The notes beneath the pieces were generated by a model. The model saw nothing but the letters and a program-made list of their open reading frames with translations. It was not told where the DNA came from and made no database searches. Below are positions 48,851 through 61,455 of a DNA stretch of 64,000 nucleotides, piece by piece. This DNA comes from Anopheles merus (taxonomy: Eukaryota > Arthropoda > Insecta > Diptera > Culicidae). The position numbers and the translations under genes were made by a program. Position 1 is the stretch's first letter; each line of letters begins with the position of its first letter. The stretch is taken from contig NC_054084.1 in assembly GCF_017562075.2 (NCBI RefSeq), positions 31,761,158 through 31,825,157 of the forward strand. Reading direction: 5' to 3'.

Positions 48851-50424
48851 CTAAGCACATCCGGTCACGTTGGCGACACCGTCGCACGCATTGACCAGCT
48901 CGTTGAACGCTTGCTCCGGTCCGCAGAAGTTCACCCGCGGCCTATCGTCCACGCACAGGAAGTACTTCTGGCAGTCGTTCGGGGCGCGGAAGAAGCGTAC
49001 CGGCTGCACCAGACCCTGCGCCTGCGCCGGACACTTGAAGCCCAGGTACGCCTCCGCATCGCAGTCCTCCACCAGATCGGGCCAATCGCACTGATACGTG
49101 GCCGAATTGAAGGCTAGCCCGGTGGGGCAGTCAAGCACATAGGCGGTACCACCGGCACAGTTCTTAAACTGTCCACAGTTGGCCCGATCACCGACCTTGT
49201 AGTAGCCGAACTGATGCGGACAGTCCTCCGTAGGGATGGGGGGTTGCGTGCGCGTACGGCTACCACAGTCGACGTCGATCGGATACTGGCAGGGGTAGGT
49301 GAAGAGCGACACCTTGTCGTTGAACAGCAACCCGTCCGGGCAGAGCTGTCGCCGTGGCTCACCGTCCTGTTGTTGCAGAAGGAAAGCGTTACTGTGAAGT
49401 TCATAGTCCAAGACATGCTCGTCGGCATACTTACCACACACTCGATGTATGCGTCACACTGGTCGGGGACGGGATAGCGACCATTTTTCTCCGGACACGA
49501 TTGACTCTGTGCTGTGAAGCGATGCGAAAGATAGTGATAGTAAAGATAAGACGTTTTAAGATTGCACAAAAAGCTCCTTTTTGGAGGCAATTCAATTTTT
49601 GACTATGTATGATGACTTGATCACGGGATCACGCAAATTGAAGCTGTTCCGTTTCCTGGTCGATTATAATTAACGTCTAATATTCCGTCCCACATTAAAT
49701 CGGTGTTCAATGTCACTCCACGGGCGGCTGCATCGGAGTTTAAAATTAACACATTCTCCGTGACTAATGGCGACAAACCTCATGCAAATCATGCAAATGT
49801 CTGAAAGCCCACCAGGAAAAAAAACAAACAGGAAAGCTTCAAAATATTCGACCTTGAGCGGTATTTATATATGATGCCCCACCCCCCGTTGATGCTGTTG
49901 TTCACGGTGGAGATGCCTGCATATTCACATCCCTTCCATCATCCAACACATGTGGGGCTCATCTTCCCACGTCCAAGGTAAACCGGTATCGTTCAAACAA
50001 CGAAAGATTCATCCCACCGCACGTCTTTGAAAACGCACGTCTCCAATGCCTCAACGTGGTGCATCACTTTGGTACGTCGTTAATAGTTGTATCAAAAATT
50101 TCCTAACCTTTGGAGAACGATCAACCACCACCGGGCGGCTAGAACGGAACGTGATTACGCTGAATGCAACGATCGCTCCCACAATTTTATCCCCCCTCTC
50201 CGGCACCTAACGGGAACGCGAACACTTTGCACACTTTCGCTTTTGATGGGAGCTTACATACAACGCAACGAAATGGCCTTGACACCGTTGGAAAAGTCAC
50301 GAGTTTTCCCCGTATTCTTTTTTTTGCGATAAAGAAATGCGCTAAATGTTGAGTAATTACCGTGATAGAACAGTGCCATCGTACAGAGCACGATCGCGGT
50401 AGCGATCTTTCCACGCGACAACAT
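48851..50424 (-). CDS. Secreted protein with three chitin-binding (peritrophin-A) domains, obstructor/CPAP3-like
   Basis: Exons (reading down) 50424-50361, 49511-49435 and 49366-48851 give 218 residues with all junctions in frame (phases 1 and 0). The start MLSRGKIATAIVLC with ALF makes a signal peptide of about 22-24 residues. Three type-2 chitin-binding domains follow, each with six cysteines: residues 27-81 (starting CPEKNGRYPV, ending DVDC), 96 to about 150 (CPHQFGYYKV to VEDC), and about 160-217 (FKCPAQ to TGC). Three such domains in a short secreted protein is the obstructor or CPAP3 arrangement, whose members bind chitin in the cuticle or tracheal lining and organise the matrix; membership of a particular subgroup is not decided here. 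Introns are 68 and 849 bases. The gene is transcribed toward GT49 copy B and divergently from the zinc-finger gene. Confidence 0.92.
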
Positions 50425-51742
50425 GGTTCTAAGCTTCGTCTAAGTATCGCGAATCACTTTACAGCAATGCACAAGCCACGCGTGTCTGTTACCGTTGAAG
50501 GATGAGCTTAAACTGTTCGCCTCCCAAAGGTGCGGCGCGGAGATGATCACGCGTTAGTGTCTGCTCTTCTCCAGGTGGTGGTGGAGCTTGATCAGATCGT
50601 GTGCACGGGGGAGGGATGCCCAAGCTCATCAGCTATTCCGCGACATTTAGGTTTGTCGCCGTCTTTTAACAGAGGGCACAGATGGTGGGATACCGTTGGA
50701 GGGGATGATGATAAATGTTTTAAACGGGGTGGTGATTTTTTTTCTTCTTCTCAAACGTCGACATACCGGATCAAGCACGTGCGTTTTCATTCAAAATCTC
50801 AGCAAACCGCTTTATGACGTCACGTTTTGTGGATGAAAACAAATTCGAACGGATTGTGGCGATAAGTTTGAGAGTGTTTTTGAAGCAGTTTTCGGGTGTG
50901 AAGTGAAATGAGAAAACGACCTTGAAAGCATGATTAATGAGAAATGTTTTAATCGGACATTGCTCTTGTCTTTTTCCCCCTTTGCGTTATATACTTGTGC
51001 CCACGATAATCAAAGAAATTAAAATTTTACTGATTTTTCAACATTTTAAGCAAATTTTATTAAAAAACAAAAATTTTAACGATAGTTTAATGATTAAACT
51101 TAACAGGAAATATTAAAAAACTGTAACGACAATTTCAAAGGCAGCATGCTGTCAGTATTCATCTTGGTTTTCCACTGCCTCATTCACACCATGCTGTAAG
51201 CACCTTGTGCATGGTACAGTCTTTATCGTGCTGTCAGTTCTGTACCAAGCACACAGTGAATGCCACAAAAAATAACACTACATTTTCTAAGGAAAATTGA
51301 AAATCTAAAAAATTGGCAATCAAATAACTGAAAAATACATAGTCCACCAATCTGATACATCTTAAAAAAAATTTTAATCTTAAAACTAAAATTTTGTCTC
51401 ACCAACACGCACAGCACTGTTGCGTTCCATCCGTTCATCACTGTATGTTTGGCAGCGTAGCGCGTTTGACGTTTGCTTACGCTATTTGTGTGCAGCAGCA
51501 GCAGCAGCAGCTCCGTCCCTGTTTGTTTGTTGTGTTTTTGTGGCTTTTTTCTACAAAAAAAAACTTCTCCTCGGTGCCGTATTACTGGAACCAATTGTGC
51601 AATAAGCAAGTGGCAAGCGGGCGGTACACTCTTCGTCGGCGGAAAATCAACAGCAATGTGCTGATGGTGAAGGCAACAGTGGTTCAAAAATACAAAGCGC
51701 ACACGGCTGTACGAAGAGGAGGAGCACTGTCCCAGTCCCCCG
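50425..51742. other. Divergent intergenic region, shared promoters
   Basis: This 1.3-kb gap separates the starts of the - strand chitin-binding gene and the + strand zinc-finger gene, so it should hold both promoters. The centre (about 50,990-51,400) is A/T-rich. A CAG-rich stretch near 51,495-51,512 probably falls in the leader of the zinc-finger gene. I cannot assign a TATA box or initiator with confidence, and the open frames here have no domain. Confidence 0.5.
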
Positions 51743-53760
51743 ATGCTTCAGGAGGGAACGACGCCACCACCACCGCTGCAAGTGGGGATGAACCTCGCTA
51801 ATGGGCCGGCTGCAACGGCGGAGCGGCAGCTTTGCCGGCTGTGCTTGGGACGGGACGGCGAGCTGGTGGACATTTTCGCGGCACAGCAGCAGACGCCACA
51901 CAGCGGAGAGTCACTGGCCGGGCGGATACAGGGCTGTCTGCAGCTGGATGTATGTGATTCGTTACTGTTTGGGAAGTGCGTGTGAGATTCATCCCTGTTT
52001 TTTTTTTTGTTTGCATTTTGTAGGTCACACAGCACGATACGCTGCCGAGATGGATCTGCAAGCCGTGTCGGGAGAAGGTGGACGACTTTGCCGCCTTCCG
52101 GGAGCGCTGCAAGCAAAACGAACGGAAGCTACTGCTCGGAGAGGAAGACATACTGCACACGAAAGATGGTCCGGCAGTGGGACCGACTGGCGAGCAAACG
52201 GAGGAGGAGGAGGAGGAGGAGGACGACGATGAGGATGAGGAGATGGAAATGATTGTAATTGATCCATCGCGGGACTACGAAAGCTCGAACGATAGCCTGC
52301 CGCATCCTGCCGAGCCGAGTGGTGTGGTGAATGGTGGCGGCACCGATCCCTCAGTAGCACCCGTACCACACGCCGAAGAGGAAGAGCCGGAAGGCTCCGA
52401 TGCAGACGAAGGCGACGAGGAGGAAGAAGAGGAGGAGGAAGACGAACTGAAATGTGATACAGCGCCGGGTGAGACAGCGCCGAACGGGCTGCCGGGCACC
52501 AGCTTCCACACGGCAGCGTCGAACACGGCGCCCCAAAAAACGGTCGTCTTCACCTGCAAGTACTGTGACGTGGCGTTCGCAGCCGCATCCGCCTGCCAGC
52601 TGCACGAGATGCAGGATCACGATCTGCTCGCACCGTACGCGTGCATCTTCTGCCAGTACAAAACCTCCATCCGGATGTTTCTCATTACGCACATACGGGA
52701 TTCGCACGCGGTCACCCGCCCGTATATTTGTATCCAGTGCAATAAGGGCTTTTTGCGGCGGTCCGACCTGAAGAAGCACACGTTCGTGCATACGGGCGTG
52801 CGGCCGTACGCGTGCGATCAGTGCGGTAAGAGCTTTTCGCGCAACACGAATCTCAAGAAGCACATGCGCACCCATCTGGGGGTGAAACCGCACGGGTGCG
52901 ATCTGTGCCCGCGATCGTTCGCGAACAAGGCGGATCTGATACGCCACCGCAGCTTTCATCATGCGCAGGAAACGCAGCACGCGTGCATACGGTGCGGTGC
53001 GGTGTACACGCAGAAGGACAAGCTGTACGATCACGAGCGGTACTGTATGGGGAAACCGTTGGCGTTCGGGATGGGTGAGATGGTGAAGCAGGAAGCACCA
53101 GCACCATTTGGGTTGAGTGTAACTGCTCCCATTCCACCACCACAACCGGCGCCACTTCTGCAAGCCTCCGAACCGATTGTAAGCGAACAGCCACCGAGTT
53201 ACGTTCCCGTGCAGCCCGTAGCCGCACCACCACCACCTGTAGCAGTGACACCACCGTCGAGCAAAATCTACAGCTGCACCAAGTGCCCGAAACGGTTCCT
53301 TAGCAAAGCGAGCCTGCGGGCGCATCAGGCCATCCACCCGGCCGAGGTAGACACGCGCCCGTACGAGTGTCCCGTGTGCAGGAAGCAAATCGTCGGCAAG
53401 CGCGAGTACGATCGGCACCAGCAAACGCACAGCGAGCTGAAACCGTTCGGCTGCGGTACGTGCGGGAAGCGGTTTTCGCGGCGAGACAAGCTGCACCGGC
53501 ACGAGCGCATCCATCAGCAGACGGAGCGACACTTCTCCTGTCCCCACTGTGCGGCACGGTTCGTGCGGAAGGATGCTTACGAGTCGCATCTTAAAGTGCA
53601 CTGCGCGCCGCTGTACGGTGCGGTGCAGGAGATGGCGATGCCAACGATGCAACAACAGCCACAACAGCAGCCACCATCACAACAACATTCCCTGCTGTAC
53701 TCGATGATGGGTGGCGATGATGGGGCGCTGCTCGGGGTCGACCCTTCGCTTCGGATGTAA
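51743..53760 (+). CDS. ZAD / C2H2 zinc-finger transcription factor, ten fingers
   Basis: Exons 51743-51949 and 52024-53760 (phase 0 intron of 74 bases) give 647 residues. An N-terminal ZAD, the insect zinc-finger-associated dimerisation domain, is seen as C31-x2-C34 (CRLC) and C81-x2-C84 (CKPC); the intron splits it. Two acidic tracts follow, about residues 128-144 and 186-211, rich in Glu and Asp. C2H2 fingers come in two blocks: six at about 245-410, the sixth ending in Cys rather than His (C2HC), and four at about 485-595, separated by a Pro/Ala/Val-rich linker; the tail is Gln/Pro-rich. Linkers of the TGVRPY type support sequential DNA binding. ZAD proteins are a large, fast-expanding insect family that bind DNA as dimers in the nucleus; the target of this one is unknown. 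The ATG at 51,743 is the first in frame. Confidence 0.93.
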
Positions 53761-54798
53761 AGTGTTGGGCATACTGCTCTTCATTGTATAGTTAAAATAC
53801 TCTCCTCCCCTTCACATACTTTTAGGGCAAGTTAGAATACTTATTAAACTTATTGGTAGCGATTAGGAGATTCGATTTTAAAAGGGGAAAAGCAGCAGTA
53901 AATGGGGAAGTTATCTTTCTGAAACGTTTTTGAAAGCAAAACGTAAAGTGTGTACGCTAGTAACATACAAGTATAGATAATGGATTTTCAAACACTCCAG
54001 TCAATGGCCAAGACTCTTCGATCTTAAGCTCGTCTAAACTAACTAACCTCTCCCAATTGTGTATAGTGTAATCCTTTTTAAGCCCTACGCGCCATAGTGG
54101 TCTCTCGGTAACGTTTAGCATATATTTATAAATGTTTTATTTATGTATAGATACTATGTTTAGCACAGGGACACACTTCGCCCTCTCGCTACTCTTCACA
54201 GTCGAGAACAAGGTAGCGTAACAACTTACAACAAAAATCAACTAGACTAATTGCGATTGATGTGTAAGCAAAATCCTCTATTTACACCACTCCACCTGTG
54301 TTTCGTCACGGTTAAAAAGGAACAAAAAAAAAATACATAATTAAATCACAGTAAGAGCAAAAATGCGCCACATTGGACGCCGTTTTCCGGCGCCGGTACT
54401 TAAGGTTAAATGGGGGAAAGAAAAAAATACGTCGATAATAGGCATTTTCGGAAGGTTTTCGTCTAACGCGTCTCATCGCGAGCTCTAGGAGCGAGCGCGC
54501 GCGATACGTTCGATAATGTCGCTACCGGCGGGTGAGTGGTGTAGTGTTCGGCGCGGAGTAATAACCTTATCAGAAGGGGAAGGGAGGATGAAGTGCGCCA
54601 ATTTATGTGTGGTGCCCCCCACTCTCCTTTTGATGCTGGTTATCAGGCCCGCTAACAAGACCGATCGAGTTCAATTTTCGGGAGGGCTATCACCGCCGTA
54701 AACAACATTACCGAACTGACTGGTCGCACTCGCACTGGGATGACATAGTCGCCTTGCTACTACAGGCGTAGTAACACACACAATAGCACTGGTACACC
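53761..54798. other. 3' flank of the zinc-finger gene and promoter of the acyltransferase gene
   Basis: About 600 bases of A/T-rich sequence after the stop look like 3' untranslated region, without a clear AATAAA. From about 54,360 the sequence becomes G/C-richer and probably holds the promoter and leader of the acyltransferase gene starting at 54,799. No further coding frame is supported. Confidence 0.5.
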
Positions 54799-56230
54799 AT
54801 GGCCGGGTGTTTTCTGTGCAGCTTAGGTAAGTGAATAAAAGAAATAAGTCCCATTTTACTAACCAGTTTCCTTTCCTTTTTTTTAGGATGGATTGTGCGC
54901 TACTACCTGTACGCGTGTGCCGCCTGCTTTGGCATATTCGTGCTCCTTACCGTGCTGTCCAAGCTGGGCGAGCGGGGCAACAAGCTTAAGTACTACAGCA
55001 AGTATGGCATGATTTACTTCGCGACCCAATCGTTCACCACACTGTTTGCGCCGTTCTCGCTGCTCCGGCCGCGCAACATCGACAACTGCCGGTGAGCCTT
55101 TCCGGGGGGGTGGCCCCCACTTTTTTTTGTTTTAAAAAGAGAAATATAACTAATAATTGTTTTAAATAATGCACAGCATCATTGCCACGGTCATAGCACG
55201 CGCCTCGAAGCTGCTCGGCATCACGTGGGAGCTGCGGAATGCGCAAATTCTGCGCCAGGCGAAAGGTGCTATCGTTCTCACCAACCACCAGTCCTCGATG
55301 GATATATTGGGTAAGAGAAACAGAGTGAAAGAGGGTGGGGTGTGGAACACACACACACCGACACACATGGGGTTTTATCAGCGAGCGGAACTTTGGGGTT
55401 TGAATATGTAAACCCCTCTCCAAGGCGATAACGGATCGATTTTAAGGCGATAACGGATCTTGTTAATGAACTTTGGTTGGTTTCGTAGTGGTCTGATGTT
55501 GTAATATCGCAACCAACCTCTCCCATGGCCTTCCCTCGGAAATCGATACCCAATGTGGCGTGTGTGTGCTGCACCGATTACGTGTCTTAAGGGAATTAAA
55601 GCGTTTCTTTAATCGATTTTTTTTTGTAAATGAATGGATTAATATCGCTTCCGCCTTTTTTTTTTGCTTCTAGGTATGATGATCCTCTGGGACATACTGC
55701 GCAAGGTGGTGCCAATTGCCAAGCTGGAGCTACTGTTCCTCTTCCCCTTCGGCCCGACAGCATGGCTGGCGGGTGTGCAGTACATTAATCGTAAAAATCG
55801 CCCGTCCGCAATGAAATCGTTCGATCGCTGCAAGCGCATGCTGACGGAGGACGACGCAAAGATGTACATCTACCCGGAGGGTACGCGCTATCCCGAGCGT
55901 GGCATGCTACCGTTCAAGAAGGGTGCCTTCCACACGGCCATCGAGGCGCAGGTCCCGATCGTACCGGTTGTCTTCTCGCACATGTACTTCATCCAGTCGA
56001 AGCGGCACATTTTCGACGACGGGCACGTGCTAATCGATACGCTCGAGCCGATCCCGACCGCCGGGCTGACGAAGGCCGATCTGGATCAGCTGATCGAGCG
56101 GACGCGCACGGCCATGCTCGCCCGGTACGAGGAGCTGAACCGGGAGGTGGACGCCGGGCTGAAGAGCGTCCAGTGGGTCAATCGGGACCGGCCCCGGTTG
56201 ACGGTGTACGAAGGTAAGAAGACGAACTGA
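54799..56230 (+). CDS. 1-acyl-sn-glycerol-3-phosphate acyltransferase (AGPAT)
   Basis: Exons 54799-54826, 54887-55091, 55177-55310 and 55674-56230 give 307 residues, all junctions in frame. The enzyme transfers a fatty acyl group from acyl-CoA to lysophosphatidic acid, making phosphatidic acid for membrane lipids and triglycerides, in the endoplasmic reticulum. The four PlsC acyltransferase blocks are visible: NHQSSMD at 114-120 (catalytic His and Asp of NHx4D), GVQYINRKNR at about 156-165, YPEGTRYPERG at 189-199, and VPIVPVVFS at 216-224. A hydrophobic segment at about 16-33 anchors the N terminus. Length matches animal AGPAT1/2 (about 280-310). The first coding exon is only 28 bases (ATG in ACACCATGG context). 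The AATAAA at 56,243 is a likely poly(A) signal 13 bases after the stop. Confidence 0.95.
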
Positions 56231-56242
56231 CCCAGGGGGAAG

Positions 56243-56248
56243 AATAAA
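56243..56248 (+). promoter_or_regulatory. Poly(A) signal AATAAA of the acyltransferase gene
   Basis: AATAAA begins 13 bases past the stop codon and is followed by an A-rich then CA-rich stretch. It implies a very short 3' untranslated region unless a later site is used. Confidence 0.45.
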
Positions 56249-59200
56249 AAACAAAAAAAAAAAACTAACAAACACACACCGAAAATCCGGAAGCTCTGTG
56301 AATGATATGTTTAATTGATTGGGAGCGGGAATTAGCATCGGGGTTTGGTGGTGGTTGTTAAGGAGCGTCGGTCGTTGCGTGATGGTACTAACAAACGTCC
56401 ACACAAATAAGTGGAGCTTATTTGCTCACGAAACACACACACACACAGACACACACAGGCGGACACGAGAAACAAATCAAACCACATTTATGCAAACATT
56501 GCCGTCTGAAGGTTGAACACAACGCTCAATTGGCCATAATCATAAGAAAACCGAAGCGCACGTCCGCGGCCAAGACGCGACGGAGGGGGGGAGGGGGACA
56601 CATACTCATAAACCGTTTGTTGGTTTTATCATCATTCGACTTAAACGGTTGTGTGATGTTGGTGGTGTTGGTTGTAGATAAAGTGGACGGATTGTACTTT
56701 TGCATGCACAATCAGGCACAAGCACACACAGAGTGGCCACTCCGTGCGGTTTAATGATGGGGCAGTTTTAAACCTCCCCCATTTCCCACTCCCCAAACGG
56801 TTGCGCACTCCGACTAAATGCTATTGATTGTTGATATCAAAACGAAATTGGTGGATTACGCTCTATTACGGATAGATTTAAACAAACCATTTTTGACTGG
56901 CATTTCGGGGCGGCAAAAGGCATGGAATTTAATAGTGTTTTCTCTCTCGCTCTCTTTCTGTGTGTAAACACGTGTGCCTCCTCTCGACGCGCGCTTTTGG
57001 CTGCAGATGCGCGATTGACGCAATGTGTTTGTTGTTGCGTTTGCGCTTGCACACTTTTTTGCAGTTGCTGAAGCAATAGGTTAGAAACATCTGAACCTCT
57101 CTTAGCTTATCCTTGAACTGGCCGAACCGATCGCTTGAACATAACAAAGGCAACAAAAAAAAAGAAAAAAAATAGAAGACGTACCTTTCGTAGTCATTAT
57201 GAGGTGCTGGTGCGATGTTGCGCAGGTGAGAAGCGCTCTAAACGCAAGCTGTTCTATCAAATCGCGTTTCTTTTTTGTGTACTTTAGCGTACTTGTTATC
57301 TTACAAGGCGTACAGTACAGCAGTTAGAAGATAAAACAGGCGCTATCAACACCCCCTTTTTTACGGAGGGATAATTTAAAATTTAAAAGTGCATTTGTGA
57401 AGACAACTCACCCTGATCATCGTTTCCGTTGCGCTGAGCGTTGATTTTCGGCGGTAATCCAGACCACTGATAACGCCTTTTTTTGTCTTCTTCATTAAAA
57501 AAAAAAAACTCAAACGTACGTAGTCCAATGTCCAAAATACAAACTGCAAGCAGCCGTGGCCAGTGGTGATTATCCTTCGGCTGCGGAAGGAAGCACGCGG
57601 TCTAATCTACACTTCCCGTGTCTCTTGTACACTCCACAAACACACATACGCAAACACTCCCTAACAAACGCCTACTGTGGTGAATATGTTCTCCCCACTA
57701 ATTCTTTTCTACTGTCTGTGTCTGTGTGTGTGTGTGTCTTTGTAGGGTAACGGCGAGTGACGTTTCAACGGCGGTGGCGGCAGAACCTTGACGGCACGCA
57801 CGCGCGCGCAACCGCGAACGGCGTGCTGTACCATCAGCGCCCCCTCGCCGGGGGTAGAGACTGCGACCATACACTCAGTCAACGGATCGCCGTCGGTCGA
57901 GGGAGTAGTGTGTGCCAGCCTGTGCCCGTACCTCTCAGCCAGCCAACCAGCCAGCTAGACTGTCCCTGTGCGATTTTTGCGCGCTCGCGGTGGTGGTGAC
58001 GGACCGGTTTCACGGGGACGGCGTTAGAATTGGTTCCGCGACACTTCGTTTTTTTTTCTTTCTTTCTTTGTTTCGTTCTGGTTCTATTAGTTGCTCAGTT
58101 CCGCGTCTTCTAGTGCCCATTGTTCGTACGTTGTGTATTTTTCTAGCGTGCGTGTGTGTGTGTGTGTGTGTTCTAGCGGCGTAGTCGCGGTGTATTTGCG
58201 CTATATTAGTTATCGCGCGACGTGCCCCTTTTATTTGCTGCTACTGCTGCTGCCGTTATCCGTGAGTGGATAAATAGCGCTGCGAGGAGGGTTTGCAAAA
58301 AAATATATATCAAATGGTGTGATATATGCGCGAGAGCAGGGGGCTTGTGTGGTCAAGTGGACAAGCACAGACGACGGCGACAATTTCTTTTGCCAGCCTG
58401 CTTGTCCCCCCAGCGCAATCAGCATCCCAGGGAAGGGGGTGGTTTTGTTGCCGCATTTGTGCCGCGTTGCCTATTGACGCGTCCGAGTTGCTAATTTGCA
58501 TGCCGCCGGCCTGTGCTACCCCGTGCTACCAGCAGACGCGAAACGGAAGTTTGATCGCCCAAAGCACGCACCAACCGAAACAACGACGGAGCACCCGTTG
58601 GATGTGTCGCGCCAAGTCCACACACCATAGCAGGACGCGGTGGCGCAAAGCAGCAGGCTGTGAAAAATCGATTAATATTTAATCGTGGCAAAGAGGCGTG
58701 CGTGTGCGTGCATGTGTGTGTGTGTGTGTGTAGGTACGTCACCAATTCTGACAGCAAACTACCGGCAGGACGAGGAGACCTAGAGGACCCGTTAACGTCA
58801 TCGCCCGGTTGAAACACAATAGAGAGCACTCCGAGAGTGTGAAGCCGATGCAAAAAAAAAAAAATGCATCTCGAATAGAGTTTGTGTGTGTGTGTGGTTT
58901 TGTGATGAATTGCAGTTCTTGCACAGGCTGTGAGGTGTACGTAGTGCAAAGAAACACGAACATCATCGCGCCAGTCGTCGACTCAGTGAATTGATTTTAT
59001 TTCAAGTGCAATTAAGCTTGAACAACGAGCGCGCTCCTCAACCGGAAACTACGACTACGACTCTCAGTGTCTCTCTCTCTCTCTCGCGCTCTCTGTGTAC
59101 TCCAATCTCCTCCCCGATTTTGGTGGGACCGCAGACAGGCGGAACTGATACCCCAAGAGTGCTGTGAAAGTGAAGATTCTTGGTGTGTTGTGTGCTACTG

Positions 59201-59404
59201 TTTAACTGTGCGAACTTGTGCCACTTCAACTGCCTGCTGCCTGTAGCACAACGAAACTAAAGGAAAAGTGGGCAGGCACGATTAGACGAAGAACCAATCT
59301 AGCTAGGGCACCCAGTCTAGCTAGCCGGCTTCTAACCCCCAGGACCCTGTTGTGAAGAAAGAACAATCAACCAGAAGGCAGGCAGACAGACAACCGGCAA
59401 CATC
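56249..59404. other. Intergenic region and leader of a further + strand gene
   Basis: No coding region is supported. The part 56,430-56,470 is CA-rich. From about 57,745 (acceptor-like TCTTTGTAG) to 59,404 the sequence is richer in G/C and carries CG dinucleotides, GT tracts (57,724-57,740, 58,150-58,171, 58,712-58,732) and a CT tract near 59,069-59,084, which fits the 5' untranslated exons of an insect gene with a long leader. The start codon proposed for that gene is at 59,405. I cannot fix a transcription start. Confidence 0.4.
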
Positions 59405-59443
59405 ATGGCGACGCTCGTGGAAGGAATCATGATAGCGGCGATG
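59405..59443 (+). CDS. Candidate first coding exon of an unidentified gene
   Basis: An ATG in good insect context (acatcATGGCG) is followed by 13 codons (MATLVEGIMIAAM) and then a perfect donor GTAAGC at 59,444, in phase 0. The long preceding sequence looks like an untranslated leader. The exon at 62,074-62,268 has a strong acceptor and is open in the matching phase, so the two could be joined. The product is not recognisable from so few residues. The alternative is that this ATG is in the leader and translation starts at 62,125. Confidence 0.35.
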
Positions 59444-60190
59444 GTAAGCAGTTTGTTTTGTTGTAGCCAGTTAACCTTTTTTACACACACGCACACACCC
59501 CCTAAAACCGGCGTTCCGGTTGGTCACTTTTGTGGAGGGGGCTTTTGGGATAGGTTCGATTGGCTTGTCTTTTGATTTTAAATTTTTTTGGGGTTTTTGG
59601 GGCCGATCTTTGAAGGTGATCTCATCGCAGATTCTTGCATCACAGCGGGTGGTGGTGTCTTTCAGGGTCAATGGGGAGATGTGATTTTTGGAGAATTTTG
59701 GAACATATATTGGGGTGGGGGTTACCTTGGTAACCTGAAATCGATGCAAATTTGTTTTGTGAAACACGGTCGCCTACTACTGTGGCTAGTTGGTAGTTTG
59801 GGATCATGGCTACAGTTGGAACCATTTAATTTGTATAGCTACAGTTGCTCAATAAATTGATTGTATACTTAAATTTGTTGCAATCATTTTCCTGTATTTT
59901 GTCCAATTCTCAAGCTAGAGTTCACATTTTGTTGCCATTATTCCATAGATAATCTTTCTGAGCATTAGATTTAGAATACAGTTATAATTTGTAAGTCATA
60001 GTTTGGCTAAAATGTAAAAAAAAACATATTATTATTCGAAGCTAAACAATTGATGTTATATCTGCGATTAAATGAACAGAACTACAGACCTTTGAAGTCA
60101 CAATTTAGTGTTCTTGAGCAGCGAAGACTATTGGCCTTCGCATGCTACATGTTTTGAATATTCCAGTTCAGTAAAAGTTATAAAAATATA

Positions 60191-60593
60191 CAGTCATTGC
60201 CGCTAAATGGTGCTCCTAACTCCCCTGTGTTTGTCTCTAAGGCATCAAATTTTCCCGGTGCGCATCAATTTTTGTATCTAAGGCATCAAGTTTTGGCTTA
60301 ACAGACAAAATTAAACCTTTTATCTCAAGCTGTGTAATCCAATTTTTTGTTTATTGATACGATTTTTTTCGGACAATTTATTGGATAGAATTTAAGATGT
60401 AACAATTTTATGGCAATTTTGAAAGTTTCAATGGAGTGAACAAAAACGCAAGTATTTTCAGGTGCAAACAATGTGGCGAGAATTAATTGAATTTAGTAAC
60501 GATAAAAAAAAACCCAAAGACCAATAAAATTACATAGTTTGATACACAGTTTAAAGTTGATACCCTAGAGCCAAAAGTTAGCGACAATGACTG
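60191..60593. mobile_element. Mariner-like MITE with TA target duplication
   Basis: The element begins CAGTCATTGCCGCTAA and ends with the near complement TTAGCGACAATGACTG, flanked by TA on both sides. The 403-bp length and lack of any transposase frame mark it as non-autonomous. A TA duplication with CAGT termini is typical of the Tc1/mariner superfamily. Confidence 0.8.
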
Positions 60594-60663
60594 TAATTCC
60601 CAAAAAGAACGAATAAGTAAATTATCCTCGGACTCATCCGTACTCGTTACTCGTAGTCGTGTG

Positions 60664-60922
60664 CTTCTTCTTCTTCTTCTTCTTCTTCTTCGGCACAACA
60701 ACCATTACCTGGTATATTTAAGGCCTGCTTGTACACCACTAGTAAGAGCTCGACTTTCAGCAGTGTATTATTGATTACACATAGCATAGGATTAGTCAAG
60801 TCCTATATACGTATGATGGGGTGGGCACGGATCGGTCCCCCCATTCAGGGCTTGAACCCATGATGACGGGCATCATGTAAAGTCGTACGATTTGACGACT
60901 ATACCACGAGACCAGCCTCGTT
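60664..60922 (-). mobile_element. tRNA-derived SINE (SINE200-like)
   Basis: Read on the - strand, the 5' part carries RNA polymerase III internal promoter boxes: an A box TGGTATAGTCG (within 60,900-60,916) and a B box GGGTTCAAGCC (complement of 60,849-60,859), spaced as in a tRNA gene. The 3' end is a (GAA)n tail, seen on the + strand as TTC repeats at 60,664-60,691. This is the structure of a tRNA-related SINE; SINE200 is the known abundant family of this type in Anopheles, but the family name is from memory and not confirmed by alignment. Confidence 0.7.
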
Positions 60923-61171
60923 CTCGTACACTCGTACCGTATTTTGATGTGCAGTGGAATCAATCATTTGAAATCCTGTGTAAATTCTACATTTAAAACA
61001 TTTAATGCTGCATTATCCTGCCTAATGGCCAAATTATTGCTTAAACATGTATTTTAAATTGAAGTGAATCATTAAATTGATTAAGAAAGGCAATGACATA
61101 ACATAACTGTCGTAAAAAGTACACGTCCTGATCATACAAACTATTTTTTTCAGACATTACAAGCTATCTTA

Positions 61172-61455
61172 CAGTCGTTGCTGCAAAATTGAAGCTCCAA
61201 CTCACCTATTCTTGTCCTTAAGGACTGTTGGACCCTAAGGCTGTTGAACTTTTGACAGCTTGTCACAATTGTTGTCTTAAAGGCTACAATTTTTGGGTCT
61301 AATGCATCGATTTTTTACTCTTGTAGAAATTATAATAAATTTACAATGTAATATTTACAAAATTTACACTGTTTCGGTAGATTTATGACAACCGTAATTT
61401 TACATTACAAAATGTACTACCATGCCTTAGAACCACAATTCAGCAGCAATGACCT
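61172..61455. mobile_element. Second mariner-like MITE, diverged
   Basis: It begins CAGTCGTTGCTGCAAAATTG and ends near GCAGCAATGACCT, with TA on both sides (61,170-61,171 and 61,456-61,457). Its ends resemble those of the MITE about 600 bp upstream, and both contain CTAAGGCATCAA-like words inside, so they belong to related families. No coding frame. Confidence 0.6.

Noticed and set aside
52351..53664. 437-codon - strand frame
   Set aside because: Antisense shadow of the zinc-finger gene, whose + strand frame is unambiguous.
57175..57420. Two - strand ATGs each followed closely by a donor (near 57,185 and 57,410)
   Set aside because: No - strand acceptor or gene to the left can use them, so they are probably chance.
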